DNA of 25,339 nt. Source: Flavobacterium psychrophilum (lineage in GTDB: Bacteria; Bacteroidota; Bacteroidia; Flavobacteriales; Flavobacteriaceae). The notes below the pieces were generated by a model. That model ran no database searches. It was not told the origin of the DNA and worked only from the letters and a program-made list of their open reading frames with translations. A program made the translations under genes and the position numbers. This document shows positions 25,087-25,339 of the stretch, piece after piece (the stretch's first letter is position 1; every line of letters begins with the position of its first letter). The stretch spans positions 1 through 25,339 of the forward strand of contig CAMDSN010000004.1 in NCBI GenBank assembly GCA_945907225.1, read 5' to 3'.

Positions 25087-25339
25087 TTATAATTCTTGAG
25101 ATAAACGTTCTTGTTCAAGTTTTTCAGCTAATCTTTTTTCAATTATGGGCGTTATTAAAGTTTTGCGTGGGTTTTGTTTGACAAACGGATACAGTTCTAA
25201 ATCATTTTTCATTTTGTCATTTTTATTTGCGTATTTATTGGTGCCCAAAAGCACTTCGCTTCCGTTATCAAAAAGGTCTTGTTCTTTAGCAGCGCTTTCG
25301 CTAATTTTTTTTTGTATTGCTCCTTCAATAAGTTGAGTG
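25087..25339 (-). CDS. mutA: Methylmalonyl-CoA mutase small subunit, C-terminal part (5' end outside window)
   Basis: The last 84 codons of a - strand gene are visible, with the TAA at 25087-25089 and the frame open to the window edge. The segment VLLGTNKYANKND parallels [12 protein letters not shown] in the large subunit, which marks the end of the TIM barrel in both. The remainder, PFVKQNPRKTLITPIIEKRL, ends in AEKLEQERLSQEL. It stops about 40 residues after the NKY motif, so the cobalamin-like domain carried by some small subunits is missing. The small subunit is not catalytic and supports the large subunit. Three bases separate it from mutB. Confidence 0.85.
   Translation of the reverse strand, partial: TQLIEGAIQKKISESAAKEQDLFDNGSEVLLGTNKYANKNDKMKNDLELYPFVKQNPRKTLITPIIEKRLAEKLEQERLSQEL

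Overview
The window looks like a chromosomal segment of a Bacteroidota bacterium of the Flavobacteriia (Flavobacterium-like). The signs are AT-rich DNA, few Shine-Dalgarno sites, promoter-like TAnnTTTG elements just upstream of several genes, a C-terminal type IX secretion sorting domain on a secreted glucanase, lipobox lipoproteins, and flavobacterial-style housekeeping genes. The exact genus is inference. I saw no rRNA, tRNA, CRISPR array, insertion sequence or phage gene, and no stretch above 300 bases lacks a gene.

Region 1 (1-7086, all + strand) is the downstream part of a beta-1,3/1,6-glucan (laminarin-type) utilisation locus. It holds the end of a GH17 glucanase, a GH30 lipoprotein (candidate beta-1,6 debranching enzyme), a GPH-type sugar:cation symporter, a multidomain GH16 laminarinase with a type IX sorting tail followed by a clear terminator, and a XylE-like sugar:proton symporter. 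A consistent model is that GH16 cuts the polymer outside, GH17 and GH30 trim and debranch, and the two inner-membrane carriers import the products. No SusC/SusD pair or regulator is visible; they could lie upstream of base 1.

Region 2 (7087-12125) is core genome: a sigma-70 family factor with a good promoter, an unrecorded 46-residue basic small ORF, endonuclease III (nth) ending in a shared bidirectional terminator, a Bcp/PrxQ peroxiredoxin, a large conserved cytoplasmic protein of unknown function, and a metallo-beta-lactamase-fold hydrolase with a small membrane-anchored partner.

Region 3 (12163-17872, all - strand) reads in transcription order: DEAD-box helicase, BatA/vWA membrane protein, a dihydroorotase-like protein whose start overlaps it by ATGA, a small Tic20/DUF4870-like membrane protein, and a serine carboxylesterase. 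The dihydroorotase homologue has lost several metal ligands and is probably not a dihydroorotase.

Region 4 (18024-25339) holds an SDR oxidoreductase, a TalC/FSA-type transaldolase, a TlpA-like lipoprotein without its CxxC, a YbiT-like ABC-F ATPase with one degenerate composite ATP site, and the methylmalonyl-CoA mutase genes mutB and (partial) mutA, which link propionyl-CoA and succinyl-CoA.

The most interesting thread is a set of proteins that keep their fold but have lost key residues: the pseudo-dihydroorotase, the asymmetric ABC-F, the CxxC-less TlpA-like protein, the endonuclease III without iron-sulfur cysteines, and a MutA that ends before a cobalamin-binding domain. Three starts deserve correction from the longest-ORF reading: 10704 (-), 10841 (+) and 14516 (-).
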